Below are positions 35,301 to 43,992 of a stretch of 64,000 bases of DNA, piece by piece. The first letter of the stretch is position 1; every line of letters starts with the position of its first letter. Source of the stretch: Halorubrum xinjiangense (GTDB lineage Archaea > Halobacteriota > Halobacteria > Halobacteriales > Haloferacaceae); NCBI RefSeq assembly GCF_900102375.1, contig NZ_FNBO01000001.1, positions 1-64,000 of the forward strand, in the 5' to 3' direction. Below the pieces are notes generated by a model that saw only the letters and a program-made list of their open reading frames with translations, made no database searches and was not told the DNA's origin. The translations under genes were made by a program, and so were the position numbers.

Positions 35301-35987
35301 GCGAGCAATGAACAACGTTGAATTTACGTTTCCACTGACATTGTCGATCGTTATTCCAGTGGTTGTTCGACCACTCCGATGGAGTTGAGGGGAAGCGGTG
35401 GCCTGATCATGAACCTCAATAGAGCCGTCAATTATTTTGAATGGATCCGAATTTGTTTCGTTAATATTTTCTGGAGGATTCTCGCTGCCAGTATTGTAAA
35501 CACTAATATTATACGTTAAGTTCTCCGATTTTTGGGCTGTACTTGTATTAATACCGGATATTCTAGCAGAATCGATCTGTACGGAGCGGCTGGAACTATC
35601 TGGACGAATAGTGGCTCTTAGGATTATCCTATCTTCTGATCTTAATCGTGTTGTGTTGGTTATAGATCCACGTTGAATGCTTTCGATCGAAAATGAGGCA
35701 GAAGATGTGTTAACATTCTTTGACTTAAGACTAGTTAGATTTATACGTAAATTGAATTCATCGTTGACATGCGTCTGATTTGTAACTATTATCTCTATAT
35801 TGCTAATATTCTGCTCAGATTGACCAATCCGAATAGATTCTGCGTCACCAGTCTCATTTAGAATAGGAGTGTCGTCAGAGGTTTGGGCTGCGACGGTGCC
35901 TGTACCCGGCAATAACACAACAGCACCGATCATCAAACAGACGACGATACCGATTGACAGCCAACGGAGCGATCGCGTCCGGATCAT
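32319..35987 (-). CDS. Large cell-surface glycoprotein with PGF-CTERM tail
   Basis: A 1222-residue secreted protein. Residues 1-34 are a Sec-type signal ending near TVAAQTS. The next about 560 residues are rich in Asn-X-Ser/Thr glycosylation sites. A 34297-33540 segment follows with beta-sandwich, BGTF/DUF7827-like surface domains. Then come seven 18-residue repeats (ETSTADSNTTDTDQSADS type), Ser-Ala-Gly-Gly repeats and a disordered acidic tail. The C-terminus, LPGFGPLASLAAVGAASLLARRR, fits a PGF-CTERM anchor signal processed by archaeosortase A, whose gene lies at 46154. The 5' part of the gene (about 34290-35960) is strikingly AT-rich and the rest GC-rich, so the protein is a mosaic. Confidence 0.85.
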   Translation of the reverse strand: MIRTRSLRWLSIGIVVCLMIGAVVLLPGTGTVAAQTSDDTPILNETGDAESIRIGQSEQNISNIEIIVTNQTHVNDEFNLRINLTSLKSKNVNTSSASFSIESIQRGSITNTTRLRSEDRIILRATIRPDSSSRSVQIDSARISGINTSTAQKSENLTYNISVYNTGSENPPENINETNSDPFKIIDGSIEVHDQATASPQLHRSGRTTTGITIDNVSGNVNSTLFIARGDENEIIGIRPLPENVLRTRRTVSVDTSYPGGDVKAFLIANSTLGDADYEIRDSLSHNVAQSALSRDTGRILNAKVNLKNRSYESPQTDKIIVSSATVKDTIQDETPFFVSLHPVNSTGYMLQNVTIANSRVLTGWNDNVALYFNTPNNKSGIYHSNRYAAAIQLSRGHETGDQISPQNFELLRNSDLNNQFVSDGVADAGIISIEEPFNTNKSHLGTDIQINYNRSLNKPVYSGQHIYINSSLKENSIELHKVVDENEARVVSVGTRINNSSKVGYNTSRLSSGTYYVHSSKRNSENFNIIGKGEKGIELNHTPNRSVYGNYIRTSVFHSVPYLNLTLTNTTSNTTTTLELNTSERGPSPVTLNTYASPGSPSEFAATGSGVSVESVTGSTGPLSPGTYDLTLRSEHGTEIANDTATVTVGPRSTNNLTAYTTREVSPDGFENATAIREAIDDGTLTPEPNATANDTVVYAVNATGLTGLPATANASLDRGADLDRLDGFSFGVAPAETSDDNETVDGDALGTTPNESAVHLDREGLYLVADGERAFGTETAPDPGETFAAAFRVDDDRLRRTAADSRHRVTAELAYAAPNSTDEATENEMADGATETSTADGNTTDTNESADSETSTADSNTTETNKSIESETSTADSNTTETNKSIESETSTADSDTTKKNESADTEISTADSNTTDTDESADSETSTADSNTTDTDQSADSETSTADSNTTDTDQSADAEMSNSSGAPTDGGPSESGTTNGSGSAGGSSSAGDSSGSAGGSGSAGGSGSAGGSSSAGGSGSAGGSGSAGGSGSTGGSAGSGSAADSPDSTGGGTAAGAGGPSSAGGSSESDANRSGPRPGVGISIAPGTSEIPRSAGPSGLFDAGRPERGAEGPAGGESRSVGAQPDDAGGERNDAPSDTPSDESTDSSDISESGDSSAPGDSSAPSGRSADETDASDLGYDDAPIRSTAYDLPGFGPLASLAAVGAASLLARRRGPGS
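32875..33045 (-). repeat. 18-bp repeats encoding Ser-Ala-Gly-Gly tracts
   Basis: Multiple copies of GAACCACTGCCTCCAGCC (plus strand) run head to tail. They encode GSGSAG/GSSSAG units in the surface glycoprotein stalk. The unit is a multiple of three, so length can vary in frame. Confidence 0.85.
33098..33485 (-). repeat. Seven 54-bp repeats in the surface glycoprotein stalk
   Basis: Seven in-frame units of 54 bases encode an 18-residue Glu-Thr-Ser-Thr-Ala-Asp-rich motif with an NTT glycosylation site in most copies. Adjacent pairs are nearly identical (for example the two NKSIES units), pointing to recent duplications. Confidence 0.88.
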
Positions 35988-36258
35988 AGCGAACGAGCCG
36001 CGGATGCCAGAGCGATCGCTCCCGGGGTCACACGGCGTCGGTCATCGACCCGTTACCCACGAAGCGGCTCTTGTCACACCGCGGGATCTCTCACTCGGGC
36101 CGATCGATTATAAGTGTGTTACGGACGTGAAAGCTTCCGCTCAGAGAAATAATCGCATGACTGCGGCGTCAAATATTCGGATAATCGGCTACGCTTGCGA
36201 GAACAAGTTTGAAATCCGAAAGGAACTGACCGACGAAGAGGGAACTCGCTGAGCCGAG
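35988..36258. other. Gap with no supported gene
   Basis: The 271 bases between the surface glycoprotein start and the lipoprotein stop hold a TTATAAGTG box near 36107 and a 31-codon plus-strand frame (about 36158-36253) with no recognisable product. I see no repeat or RNA gene. The second half is AT-richer than average. Confidence 0.45.
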
Positions 36259-36924
36259 TCAGTGCTCGACCGCTTCCATCATCGAGAGCAGCTGGTCGGA
36301 CTGGTCGATCTGGACGGGGTGGATACCGACGAGCGCGATCACGTCGTCGTCGTGCTCAACGGTCACGAGATAGAGGACGACGGGCACGTCCTCGACGGAT
36401 TCGCTCGAGTTGCCGCCCCCCTCGACGTCGGCGCTGATTGTCGTCTCGAAGATCGAGACGGTGGTCTCCTCGCCGAGGACCGTCCGGGTCTCCTCGCCGC
36501 GCGACTCGATGTCGTCCGTTTCGATGTCGGCGTTCCCGCCCCCGACGTCTTGCTGGTTGATCTGGTTGAGGAGCCGCCGGATGAGGTCCGCGCCCTCGAC
36601 CCTAACGAGAGGGTTGACCGACTGTCCGGCGACCGACGCGTTCGGCGTGCTCGCCACGAACAGTGCCGATTGCGTTTCCGAGTTGACGTACCGGGCGACC
36701 CACGTCGTGGCCGTCACCTCCGCGTTCACGCCCGTGGCGTTGAACTCCCGGTCGACGGTGTACGACTCCGGATCTTCGCCGGAGTACGCGGCGTCCGCGT
36801 ACGCGCTCTCGGGGACGCGTGCGGGGTCCGCGTTGAACTCGTAGCTCCCGTCCTGGCCGGCGCACCCGGCGACCGCGACGGACGTTGACGCGGCGATCGC
36901 CGCGAGCAGCTCTCGTCGGTTCAT
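36259..36924 (-). CDS. Predicted lipoprotein, DUF6517-like
   Basis: A 221-residue exported protein. The chosen ATG gives MNRRELLAAIAAS with lipobox VAGC, so it should be anchored at the cell surface, probably through the Tat route. The folded part (TATTWVARYVN, FEVS-like strands and LVTVEHDDDVIALVGIHP) resembles haloarchaeal DUF6517 lipoproteins. Function is unknown. It diverges from the membrane-protein gene at 37038. Confidence 0.72.
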   Translation of the reverse strand: MNRRELLAAIAASTSVAVAGCAGQDGSYEFNADPARVPESAYADAAYSGEDPESYTVDREFNATGVNAEVTATTWVARYVNSETQSALFVASTPNASVAGQSVNPLVRVEGADLIRRLLNQINQQDVGGGNADIETDDIESRGEETRTVLGEETTVSIFETTISADVEGGGNSSESVEDVPVVLYLVTVEHDDDVIALVGIHPVQIDQSDQLLSMMEAVEH

Positions 36925-37037
36925 GTGTCGTGCTAGGTCTGTACAGTTCTTTAAGCCTATCGACGCGTCTATCGGTCGCGAGAACCCCGCAGTCGAAGGC
37001 ACAAAGTTCACGTCGGGGCGCGCGCGACGTGAGGCAA

Positions 37038-37805
37038 ATGGAACGTCGAGGGCAAACCGGGCTGGTGGAAGCGCTCTTCTTAGACGTGGTTCGCCTCCAC
37101 GAGACGTGGATGGAGATCGTCTTCCCGCGACAGCTCGATCCGAGCGCCGTCCTAGGGAAGTGGAAGCCCGAGACGACCGTCCAGTCGGTCGGGTACTACC
37201 TCTGGGCGGTGCTGGGCGCGCCGCTCGTCGCGGTCGCGTACCCGCTGCTGCTCGTCGGGTTCGCCACGCGCTACTACGCCGCGAAGCTCGACTCGGCGGT
37301 CACGCGCATCGGCGTCGCCGGCGCCGTGGTCGTCGCCGCGGTCGTCTGGGGGACGCTGACGGTGATCACGCACCTCCAGCTCCCGTTCGACGCCGTGATC
37401 GCGGTGGGCGCCGCCAGCGCGGTGGCGGTCGTCTCCGCCGCCCTCGCCGCCGGCTTCTCGAAGGTCGGCGGGCGGTTCGTCAGCGTGCTGCTCGCGTACC
37501 CGTTCGCGATGACGGCGCTGTTTTTACCGCCGGTCGTCGCCGCGCTCGTCACGCCGACGCTGGAGGAGCTAATCCTCCCGCCGAGCTACGAGCTCGCGCG
37601 GTGGATCCTCGACACGTTCCTCTCGGTGGGCGGGATAAACGAGACGCTCCGCGGCGCGTTCAATCTGGAGACGTTCGGCGAGCAGTGGGGGCTCCCCGGA
37701 CTCGGCTACGTCCTGATGTGGATCGGCATCTCGGTGCCGCTCGGTTGGTTCCTCGGGCTGCTCGTCGCGCTGGCGAACCTGATCCGGCCGGCGCCAGACG
37801 CCTGA
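37038..37805 (+). CDS. Membrane protein, unknown function
   Basis: A 255-residue protein with about five hydrophobic segments (residues about 52-77, 88-110, 118-140, 148-172 and 222-248). The N-terminal 45 residues are soluble (LVEALFLDVVRLHETWMEIVFPRQLD). I do not recognise a named family. I prefer the ATG at 37038 (MERRGQTG) since upstream sequence is antisense to the divergent lipoprotein start. Confidence 0.65.
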   Translation: MERRGQTGLVEALFLDVVRLHETWMEIVFPRQLDPSAVLGKWKPETTVQSVGYYLWAVLGAPLVAVAYPLLLVGFATRYYAAKLDSAVTRIGVAGAVVVAAVVWGTLTVITHLQLPFDAVIAVGAASAVAVVSAALAAGFSKVGGRFVSVLLAYPFAMTALFLPPVVAALVTPTLEELILPPSYELARWILDTFLSVGGINETLRGAFNLETFGEQWGLPGLGYVLMWIGISVPLGWFLGLLVALANLIRPAPDA

Positions 37806-37832
37806 ATCGTCGACTCACTCCTCTGAGTCGTA

Positions 37833-38342
37833 CTACTTCTTGCGGTCGTACCGCTCGCTCGCCGTTTCGAACGCGGACGCCGAGCGTTCCGTCTCTCGCC
37901 GCCGCTCGCGTTCGGCGACCGCCTCGGGGTCCGGGCTCGCGTCGTCATCGATCCGGGCGATCGACTTGTGGACCTTGGCGTGACACCAGCGACACAGCCC
38001 GACCGTGATCTCGTGGGCGTCATCGCCGCCGTACGAGAGATGGTGTTCTTCCACGAGCGGGCGGGACTCGTCGTGCGCCAGTCGCACGTTATCCAGTCCG
38101 CACCGAACGCAGGTCTTCGCGTCAGTCGTCGAGCGGTAGTGCGGGCAGGCGCGCCACTCGCCGTCGGCGCCGACGTGACAGTCGTAGCCGTCGGCGCGCC
38201 GGTCGGCCGAGAACGCCGGGTCGTCGCCCGCCCGGGTCAGCGCGAAGCGGCACCGGCCGTCGTCGGTGAGGTGGTCGCAGACGCCGGCGACCGCGTACGG
38301 GTCGTCGACGCCGACGGGAGTCCCGTCGGGGGTGCGCTCCAT
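37833..38342 (-). CDS. HNH-type zinc protein (DUF7097-like)
   Basis: A 169-residue cysteine-rich protein. It begins with a Cys/His cluster (VCDHLTDDGRCRF, then YDCHV and ACPHY), followed by CVRCGLDNVRLAHDESRPLVEEHHLSY and LCRWCHAKVHK. The EEHHLSY and WCHAKVH parts match an HNH nuclease core with two Cys pairs holding a zinc. Whether it cuts DNA is not known. The C-terminal 40 residues are highly charged and helical. It is separate from the phosphodiesterase gene, which ends 83 bases away from its start. Confidence 0.72.
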   Translation of the reverse strand: MERTPDGTPVGVDDPYAVAGVCDHLTDDGRCRFALTRAGDDPAFSADRRADGYDCHVGADGEWRACPHYRSTTDAKTCVRCGLDNVRLAHDESRPLVEEHHLSYGGDDAHEITVGLCRWCHAKVHKSIARIDDDASPDPEAVAERERRRETERSASAFETASERYDRKK

Positions 38343-38425
38343 ATCGGGCGGTGGGGGCGGACTCACTTCAATTCGGTCGCTCGAGGAGGAAGAGCGGTCA
38401 CCGAGCGCGCGGGACCGCGGAGGCC

Positions 38426-39772
38426 TCAGATGAGGCTGGCGCCGTCGAAGTCCGTGCGGCCGTAGTCGACGTCGAGCAGTCGGAGGAGCGTGGGCGCGAC
38501 GTCGAGGAGGTCCGCGTCCTCGACCGTCGCGTCCGGATGGTCGACGAACAGCGCGGCGTCGTCGAAGGCGTGCATCCCGGTCCGCGGCCCGTCGGGGTCG
38601 AACACCGCGTCCTTGGGGCGGAACCCGGACTTGAGATCGAACCCGTCGTTCGGGAGGACGACGAGGTCGGGCGCGATGGCCGCGTGGTCGCCGCGGAACA
38701 CGGTCTCTCGGTCGACGACGCGGTCGGCGACGGGCTTCCCTCCCGGACCCGTCCACGACTCCAGCGCCTCGCGCAGCTCCGCGCGCGTCTCCTCGTACTC
38801 GGACTCGGAGACGACGCCGTTCGGCTCGCGGCCCTCCACGTTGAGGTAGAAGCGGCCGGGGACGAGCGAGTACGCGCGGGCGTCGTCGTCGATGTTCGCG
38901 AGGGCGTCGTGGTCGTCGTTCGCGTAGGAGAGCCACCCCTCGCGTTCGAGCCACTCGTTGCAGTAGACGTCGTAGCGCAGCCGCCGGAACCCGTGCGTCG
39001 AGCCGACGACGAGCGTGACGTCGTCCTGGAGCGCCTCGCGGACCGCACCGATGTGTTCGTCGAGCGCGGCGTGGAAGGAGAGCAGTTCCTCGCGATACGT
39101 CCCGCCCTCCTCGTAGTCGCCCCACAGGAAGTGGTTGACGCGGTCGGGGGCGGTGAAGACGCCGACGAAGAGGTCCCAGTCGTCGCGCTCGACGTACCGC
39201 TCGAACGCCGCGGCGCGGGCGTCGAGCGTCTCGCGGGCGTGGTCTAAGAACGCCGTCTTGTCTTCCTTGTGCCCCAGCTTCGCGTTGACCGACAGCCGGT
39301 AGTCGCTGCCGGTGAGGTGCTCGCGCAGCTCCTCGGGGTGCGCGGCCGCGTCGAGGTCCGGCGAGAGGTAGCCCGAGACCATCCGCTGGACGGTCCGCTG
39401 CGGCGGGAATGTGACGGGGACGTTCATGACTGTCGCGTCGAGCCCCGCGTCGGTCGCGCGGTCCCACACCCGGGGGGCCTGGACGTCGCGCCCCATCGGC
39501 ACGTAGGTGTCGTAGGATCCGACCTCGCGGTCCTGGAACCCGTACACGCCCGTCTCGCCCGGGTTCTTCCCCGTCGTGAGGCTCGGCCAGCACGCGCTCG
39601 ACTCCGCCGGGACGATGCTGTCGATCCGTCCGCCCTCGCCGTCGTCCGCCATCGCCGACAGCGTCGGGAACGTCTCCGGGTTGTCGGCGACGAGCCGGTA
39701 CGAGAGGCCGTCGATCCCGATGAACGCCACGCGCGGCGTGTCGCTCCCTCGCAGCCGGTCGAAGAGACCCAT
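38426..39772 (-). CDS. Type I phosphodiesterase / nucleotide pyrophosphatase family protein
   Basis: A 448-residue member of the alkaline phosphatase superfamily. The N-terminal metal site GIDGLSYRLV and the nucleophile region SACWPSLTTGKNPGETGVYGF are present, followed by downstream metal-site segments such as GVFTAPDRVNHF and GSTHGFRR. The C-terminal AAIAPDLVVLPNDGF and DVAPTLLRLLDVDY segments are typical of archaeal predicted AP-superfamily proteins. It should hydrolyse a phosphodiester or pyrophosphate; the substrate is unknown. The start is the ATG giving MGLFDRLRGS. Confidence 0.85.
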   Translation of the reverse strand: MGLFDRLRGSDTPRVAFIGIDGLSYRLVADNPETFPTLSAMADDGEGGRIDSIVPAESSACWPSLTTGKNPGETGVYGFQDREVGSYDTYVPMGRDVQAPRVWDRATDAGLDATVMNVPVTFPPQRTVQRMVSGYLSPDLDAAAHPEELREHLTGSDYRLSVNAKLGHKEDKTAFLDHARETLDARAAAFERYVERDDWDLFVGVFTAPDRVNHFLWGDYEEGGTYREELLSFHAALDEHIGAVREALQDDVTLVVGSTHGFRRLRYDVYCNEWLEREGWLSYANDDHDALANIDDDARAYSLVPGRFYLNVEGREPNGVVSESEYEETRAELREALESWTGPGGKPVADRVVDRETVFRGDHAAIAPDLVVLPNDGFDLKSGFRPKDAVFDPDGPRTGMHAFDDAALFVDHPDATVEDADLLDVAPTLLRLLDVDYGRTDFDGASLI

Positions 39773-39807
39773 ACACACTCATCCGCGGTCGAGGGCAAAA
39801 GGATTGA

Positions 39808-40053
<246 letters not shown>

Positions 40054-40075
40054 CCGCGACCGCGAGGGGGTTGAC

Positions 40076-40984
40076 ATGGAGACCAGACGCGCGCTGCTCG
40101 TCGACGCGTTCGCCGCGGAGCCGCTGGCCGGGAACGCCGCCGGCGTCGTCCCCGAAGCGGAGGGGCTGAGCGACGACCAGATGGCCGCGGTAGCCGCCGA
40201 ACTCGGCGCCTCAGAGACGGCGTTCCTGACCGACGCCGACGGCGCGGCCGACGACCGGCTCCGCTACTTCTCGCCGACCACGGAGGTCGACCTCTGCGGG
40301 CACGCCACGATCGCGACCTACGGCGTCCTGTTCGCCGAGGGCGCGATCGACGGCGGCGAGCGCACGGTCCGCACGAACGTCGGCGACGTCGCGGTCGCGG
40401 TCGACGACGACGGCACCGTCTGGATGCGACAGCAGGCGCCGAGCGTCGAGGTCGTCGACGTCGACGTCGAGCGGGTCGCGACCGCCCTCGGCGTCGACCC
40501 CGCCGCGCTGCGCGACGTGGGGGCCGACCTCCCGGTCGCGGTCGCGTCGACCGGGCTGCCGTTCCTCGTCGTCCCGGTGAACTTCTTGGAGCGCCTCGGC
40601 GAGGCCGACTCGGACGACGCGGCGGTCGAGCGCCTCGCCGAGGAGTTCGACGTCGCGGGCGTGTACGCGTTCACCTTCGACGCGCTCGACGCCGACTCGA
40701 CGCTCCACGGCCGGGCGTTCGCGCCCTCGCTCGGCGTCTCGGAGGACCCCGTGACCGGGACCGCGAGCGGAGCCGTCGGCGGATACCTCCGGCACGTCGA
40801 CGCCTTCGAGGGCGACGATCCCGACGAGCTCCGGTTCGAGCAGGGCCACTTCGTCGACCGGCCGGGGCACGTCCGCGTTCGCGTGGCGGCGGACGGGGTC
40901 CGCGTCGGGGGGCGGGCGACGGTCGCGCTCGACGGGGAGATCCGGATCCCCGACGAGGAGGACGACGAGATCATCGAGGCCTGA
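40076..40984 (+). CDS. PhzF-family isomerase/epimerase-like protein
   Basis: A 302-residue protein of the PhzF family, whose best-known member isomerises a phenazine precursor. The N-terminus (LLVDAFAAEPLAGNAAGVV) and the catalytic Glu in LGASETAFL are conserved, as are FSPTTEVDLCGHATIAT and EDPVTGTASGAVGGYL. Haloarchaea are not known to make phenazines, so this likely acts on another small metabolite. Two 18-bp tandem copies lie just after the stop. Confidence 0.9.
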   Translation: METRRALLVDAFAAEPLAGNAAGVVPEAEGLSDDQMAAVAAELGASETAFLTDADGAADDRLRYFSPTTEVDLCGHATIATYGVLFAEGAIDGGERTVRTNVGDVAVAVDDDGTVWMRQQAPSVEVVDVDVERVATALGVDPAALRDVGADLPVAVASTGLPFLVVPVNFLERLGEADSDDAAVERLAEEFDVAGVYAFTFDALDADSTLHGRAFAPSLGVSEDPVTGTASGAVGGYLRHVDAFEGDDPDELRFEQGHFVDRPGHVRVRVAADGVRVGGRATVALDGEIRIPDEEDDEIIEA

Positions 40985-40987
40985 CCA

Positions 40988-41026
40988 CGTCGGCTCGATA
41001 GCGGGCGTCGGCTCGATAGCGGGCGT
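40988..41026. repeat. 18-bp tandem duplication after the PhzF gene
   Basis: CGTCGGCTCGATAGCGGG occurs twice in direct succession immediately after the PhzF stop codon, followed by a partial third CGTCG. It is unique in the window. Confidence 0.8.
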
Positions 41027-41091
41027 CGCCCCGCAGCAGAATCCCGCGCCGCGGACAGAACGTTTAGGCTCGCTCGCGACATAACGCATTC

Positions 41092-41286
41092 ATGGAGTTC
41101 GACCTTCCACGCGCGGCAGCGGTCCTCGTACTGATCGTCGCGGTCGGCGCCGGCGGACTCATCGGCGCGGGGATGATGCCCCTCCAGACGACGCTAATGA
41201 TGGTCGTCCCGTCGATGCTCGTCTTCGGCGCGCTCGCGTTCGCGATCGGTGTGAAACACGGCGAGTTCCGGGCGGGACACGCCTAA
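41092..41286 (+). CDS. Small two-helix membrane protein (DUF7333-like)
   Basis: A 64-residue protein with two membrane helices (about residues 8-28 and 34-53) and a short tail KHGEFRAGHA. It resembles a conserved family of tiny haloarchaeal membrane proteins of unknown function. The ATG is 26-30 bases downstream of a CGTTTAGG box. It precedes the antiporter gene in the same direction. Confidence 0.65.
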   Translation: MEFDLPRAAAVLVLIVAVGAGGLIGAGMMPLQTTLMMVVPSMLVFGALAFAIGVKHGEFRAGHA

Positions 41287-41363
41287 TCCCGGACCGGTAC
41301 CGTCTGTCCCCCACACGGGCGGGGACCACGACCCTTTTGAAACGTCGTTGCGAACCGAGAGCC

Positions 41364-42314
41364 GTGCTTCCCGGGTCGCCACTCGTCGAACTACTGTTGA
41401 TCGCCGGCGGCGTCGCCCTCCTCTACGCTGGCGCCGAACTGCTCGTGTCGGGCGCGAGCGACCTCGCGCTCGCCGTGGGGCTGAAGGCGCCGACCGTCGG
41501 CGTCACCGTCGTGGCGTTCGCGACCACCGCCCCGGAGCTTTTCGTCTCCCTCCTCGGCGCCGTCACCGTGTCGACCGACATCGGCCTCGGCGCCATCGTC
41601 GGTTCGAACATCGCGAACATCGGCCTCGTGTTAGGGATCTCCGCGCTCATCCGCCCGCTCGACGTCTCCGACACCGTGTTCCGCCGGCACGTCCCGTTCA
41701 TGGTGCTGGCCGCGCTGCTGCTCGTCGGCCTCGGCTGGGACGGGCGGATCGGTCTCGTCGACGGCGTCGTGCTGCTCGCGGCGCTCGTCGCGTTCACCGC
41801 CGCGGTCCTCCGCAACGTCCAGCAGAACCAGTCGGCGATCACCGACGCGCAGCGCGACGAGATGCCCGACGCGAAAGCGCGCGACGTCGCGATGGTGGTC
41901 GGCGGCATCGTGGCGCTCGTCCTCGGCTCGCGGTGGCTGATCGACGGCGGCGAGTCGCTTCTGTCGGCCGCCGGCTTCTCCGACATCTTCATCGGGCTCA
42001 CGGTGTTGGCGCTCGGCACGTCGCTGCCGGAGTTAGCCGCCAGCGTCGTGGCCGCGGCCCGGGGCGAGGCCGAGTTCAGCGTCGGCAACGTCGTCGGCTC
42101 GAACATCTACAACGTCCTCGCGGTCATCGGCATCGTCGCGGTGGTGACCCCCATCGGCGTCGCCCCGAGCGTCCGCGGCTTCGAGTTCCCCGCGCTGCTC
42201 GCGTTCACGGCGGTCATCGTCGGCATGATGGCGTACGGCGAGCGGATCACTCGGGTCGACGGCGCGGCCCTCACGGTCGGCTACGGCGTCTTCGTGTACC
42301 TCCTGCTCCCGTAG
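41364..42314 (+). CDS. Calcium/sodium (CaCA) antiporter
   Basis: A 316-residue membrane protein of the YrbG/CaCA family, exchanging calcium (or another cation) for sodium or protons. It has two inverted halves of five helices, each with an alpha repeat: VAFATTAPELFVSLLGA with VGSNIANIGLVLG, and LALGTSLPELAASVVAA with VGSNIYNVLAVIG. An acidic loop separates the halves. I choose the GTG at 41364 because the only upstream option is a TTG giving a basic, non-family N-terminus. A CCCTTTTGAAA box lies about 30 bases upstream. Confidence 0.9.
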   Translation: MLPGSPLVELLLIAGGVALLYAGAELLVSGASDLALAVGLKAPTVGVTVVAFATTAPELFVSLLGAVTVSTDIGLGAIVGSNIANIGLVLGISALIRPLDVSDTVFRRHVPFMVLAALLLVGLGWDGRIGLVDGVVLLAALVAFTAAVLRNVQQNQSAITDAQRDEMPDAKARDVAMVVGGIVALVLGSRWLIDGGESLLSAAGFSDIFIGLTVLALGTSLPELAASVVAAARGEAEFSVGNVVGSNIYNVLAVIGIVAVVTPIGVAPSVRGFEFPALLAFTAVIVGMMAYGERITRVDGAALTVGYGVFVYLLLP

Positions 42315-42411
42315 CGGGGGACCGACCCGCCGGGCCGAGACGGGAACGAAACGGGACTGAGACGAGGCGCGAACCGACGGGTATTCGGTCGCGGGCGGCG
42401 GAGCCGGTGAC

Positions 42412-43929
42412 GTGATAGCGATCGTCGTCAGCCGGGCCGACGGCGCCTCGGCGCACATCGGCGAGCGGCTCTTGGAAGTCGGCGACTGGGAGGCGCGCGA
42501 GGACGGCTCGCGCCCCGACGCCGACGGGGGCGGGACCTACTACCGGACGGCGGGGTTCGAGCTCCGCGAGTTCGACGACCTCCACATCCGCCTCTCGGAC
42601 CCGACCGCCGCGTTCGACTGCGACCCCGCGTTCCTCGCGTTCGTCTCCAGGCACTCGGGCGAGACCGGCGAGCTCCTCACCGCGCACGTCACCGGGAACT
42701 TCGGCGGCGCCGAGTACGGCGGCGACCCCGAGTCGCTGGCGCGGGCCGCGCCCGGCGCCGAGAAGCGCGTCGTCGAGGCGCTCGGGCGGCACGCGCCCGA
42801 GGGATACGAGGTCGGTATCGAGTGTACCCACCACGGGCCCACGGACGTCGGCGTCCCCTCGCTGTTCGTCGAACTGGGGTCGGACGAGCCGCAGTGGGAG
42901 GACCCGGAAGCGGCCCGGGCGGTCGCGCGGGCGATCCTCGATCTGCGCGGCACTGGCGCGGACCTAGTCGGCGACGGCGACGCCGGCGATGCGGCCGACA
43001 CCGAGCGCCGCCCCCGCCACGTCGTCGGGTTCGGTGGCGGCCACTACGCGCCGCGGTTCACCCGTATCGTCCGGGAAACGGAGTGGGCGGTGGGCCACGT
43101 CGGCGCCGACTGGGCGCTCGCCGACCTCGGCGCGCCCGACGCGAACCGCGACGTGATAGCGGCCGCCCTCGAGCGGAGCCGCGCCGAGCGCGCCGTGATC
43201 GACGGCGACCGCCCGGATCTGGCCGCGGTGGTCGAGGACCTCGGCTACCGGACGGTGAGCGAGACGTGGGTCCGCGAGGTGGGCGACGCGCCGCTCCCGC
43301 TCGTCGAGTGGCTGGAGGCCGAGATCGGTCCCGTCGAGGAGGGACTGCGGTTCGGCGCTGTCGCGCTCGACGGCGACGGGATCGACGACGGCAATAACTC
43401 TGACGCGGCCGACGACCGCGACAACTCCGGCGCGGCCGACGACCGCGACGACTCCGACGCGGCCGACGGTGACTCCGACGCGCTCGGCGACGCGGTCCGC
43501 GTCCGCGACCTCCCGGCGGACCTGCTCGCGCGGGCGCAGGGGCTCGACGCCGACGCGGCGCGGGAGGCGGTCGAGCGCGTCGCCGTTGCCTTCGACACGG
43601 AGCAGGGCGGCACTCGCGCCGCCGGCCGCGTCGCCTTCGCGACGGCGGCGGAGGCGCCGGGGTACGCCGACCTCGTCGCGGGGTTGGCGACGGTGTTAGA
43701 GACGGGGTACGACGCGGTCGAGGTGGCGCCGGATCGGGGCGCGGTCGTCGCCCGCGAGAACGCGTTCGACCCGTCGCTGGCGGCCGAGCGGGGCGTGCCT
43801 GAGGGGCCGGCGTTCGGGCGGTTGGCCGACGGGGAGGCCGTCGAGGTCGACGGCGAGACCGTCGCCCCCGATGACGTGTCGCGGACGCGCACGGATCGGT
43901 TCCCGATCGACGCGGGTACGTTCGAGTGA
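42412..43929 (+). CDS. dtdA: D-aminoacyl-tRNA deacylase (archaeal DTD2 type)
   Basis: A 505-residue enzyme that removes D-amino acids wrongly attached to tRNA. Residues 1 to about 280 hold the catalytic fold, with ECTHHGPTDVGVPSLFVELG and GFGGGHYAPRFTRI, the family's hallmark stretches. The protein is longer than the core family; the C-terminal about 200 residues, as in other haloarchaea, contain an Asp-Ala-Asp-rich insert (NNSDAADDRDNSGAADDRD) encoded by a 27- to 30-base repeat near 43390-43470. The start is GTG at 42412. Confidence 0.9.
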   Translation: MIAIVVSRADGASAHIGERLLEVGDWEAREDGSRPDADGGGTYYRTAGFELREFDDLHIRLSDPTAAFDCDPAFLAFVSRHSGETGELLTAHVTGNFGGAEYGGDPESLARAAPGAEKRVVEALGRHAPEGYEVGIECTHHGPTDVGVPSLFVELGSDEPQWEDPEAARAVARAILDLRGTGADLVGDGDAGDAADTERRPRHVVGFGGGHYAPRFTRIVRETEWAVGHVGADWALADLGAPDANRDVIAAALERSRAERAVIDGDRPDLAAVVEDLGYRTVSETWVREVGDAPLPLVEWLEAEIGPVEEGLRFGAVALDGDGIDDGNNSDAADDRDNSGAADDRDDSDAADGDSDALGDAVRVRDLPADLLARAQGLDADAAREAVERVAVAFDTEQGGTRAAGRVAFATAAEAPGYADLVAGLATVLETGYDAVEVAPDRGAVVARENAFDPSLAAERGVPEGPAFGRLADGEAVEVDGETVAPDDVSRTRTDRFPIDAGTFE

Positions 43930-43992
43930 TTTATAAGTAGCGGCGCGCTCGGCGGTGGCGCCCTCGACGCCCGTACTCTCGGCGGTCGGCGG

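Noticed and set aside
34290-35960. Inserted mobile element or prophage
   Set aside because: The AT-rich stretch is one continuous reading frame joined in frame to the GC-rich part, with a signal peptide. No transposase, integrase or flanking repeats are seen.
36158-36253. 31-codon plus-strand frame
   Set aside because: It has an upstream TATA-like box but no recognisable sequence. Evidence is too thin to call a gene.
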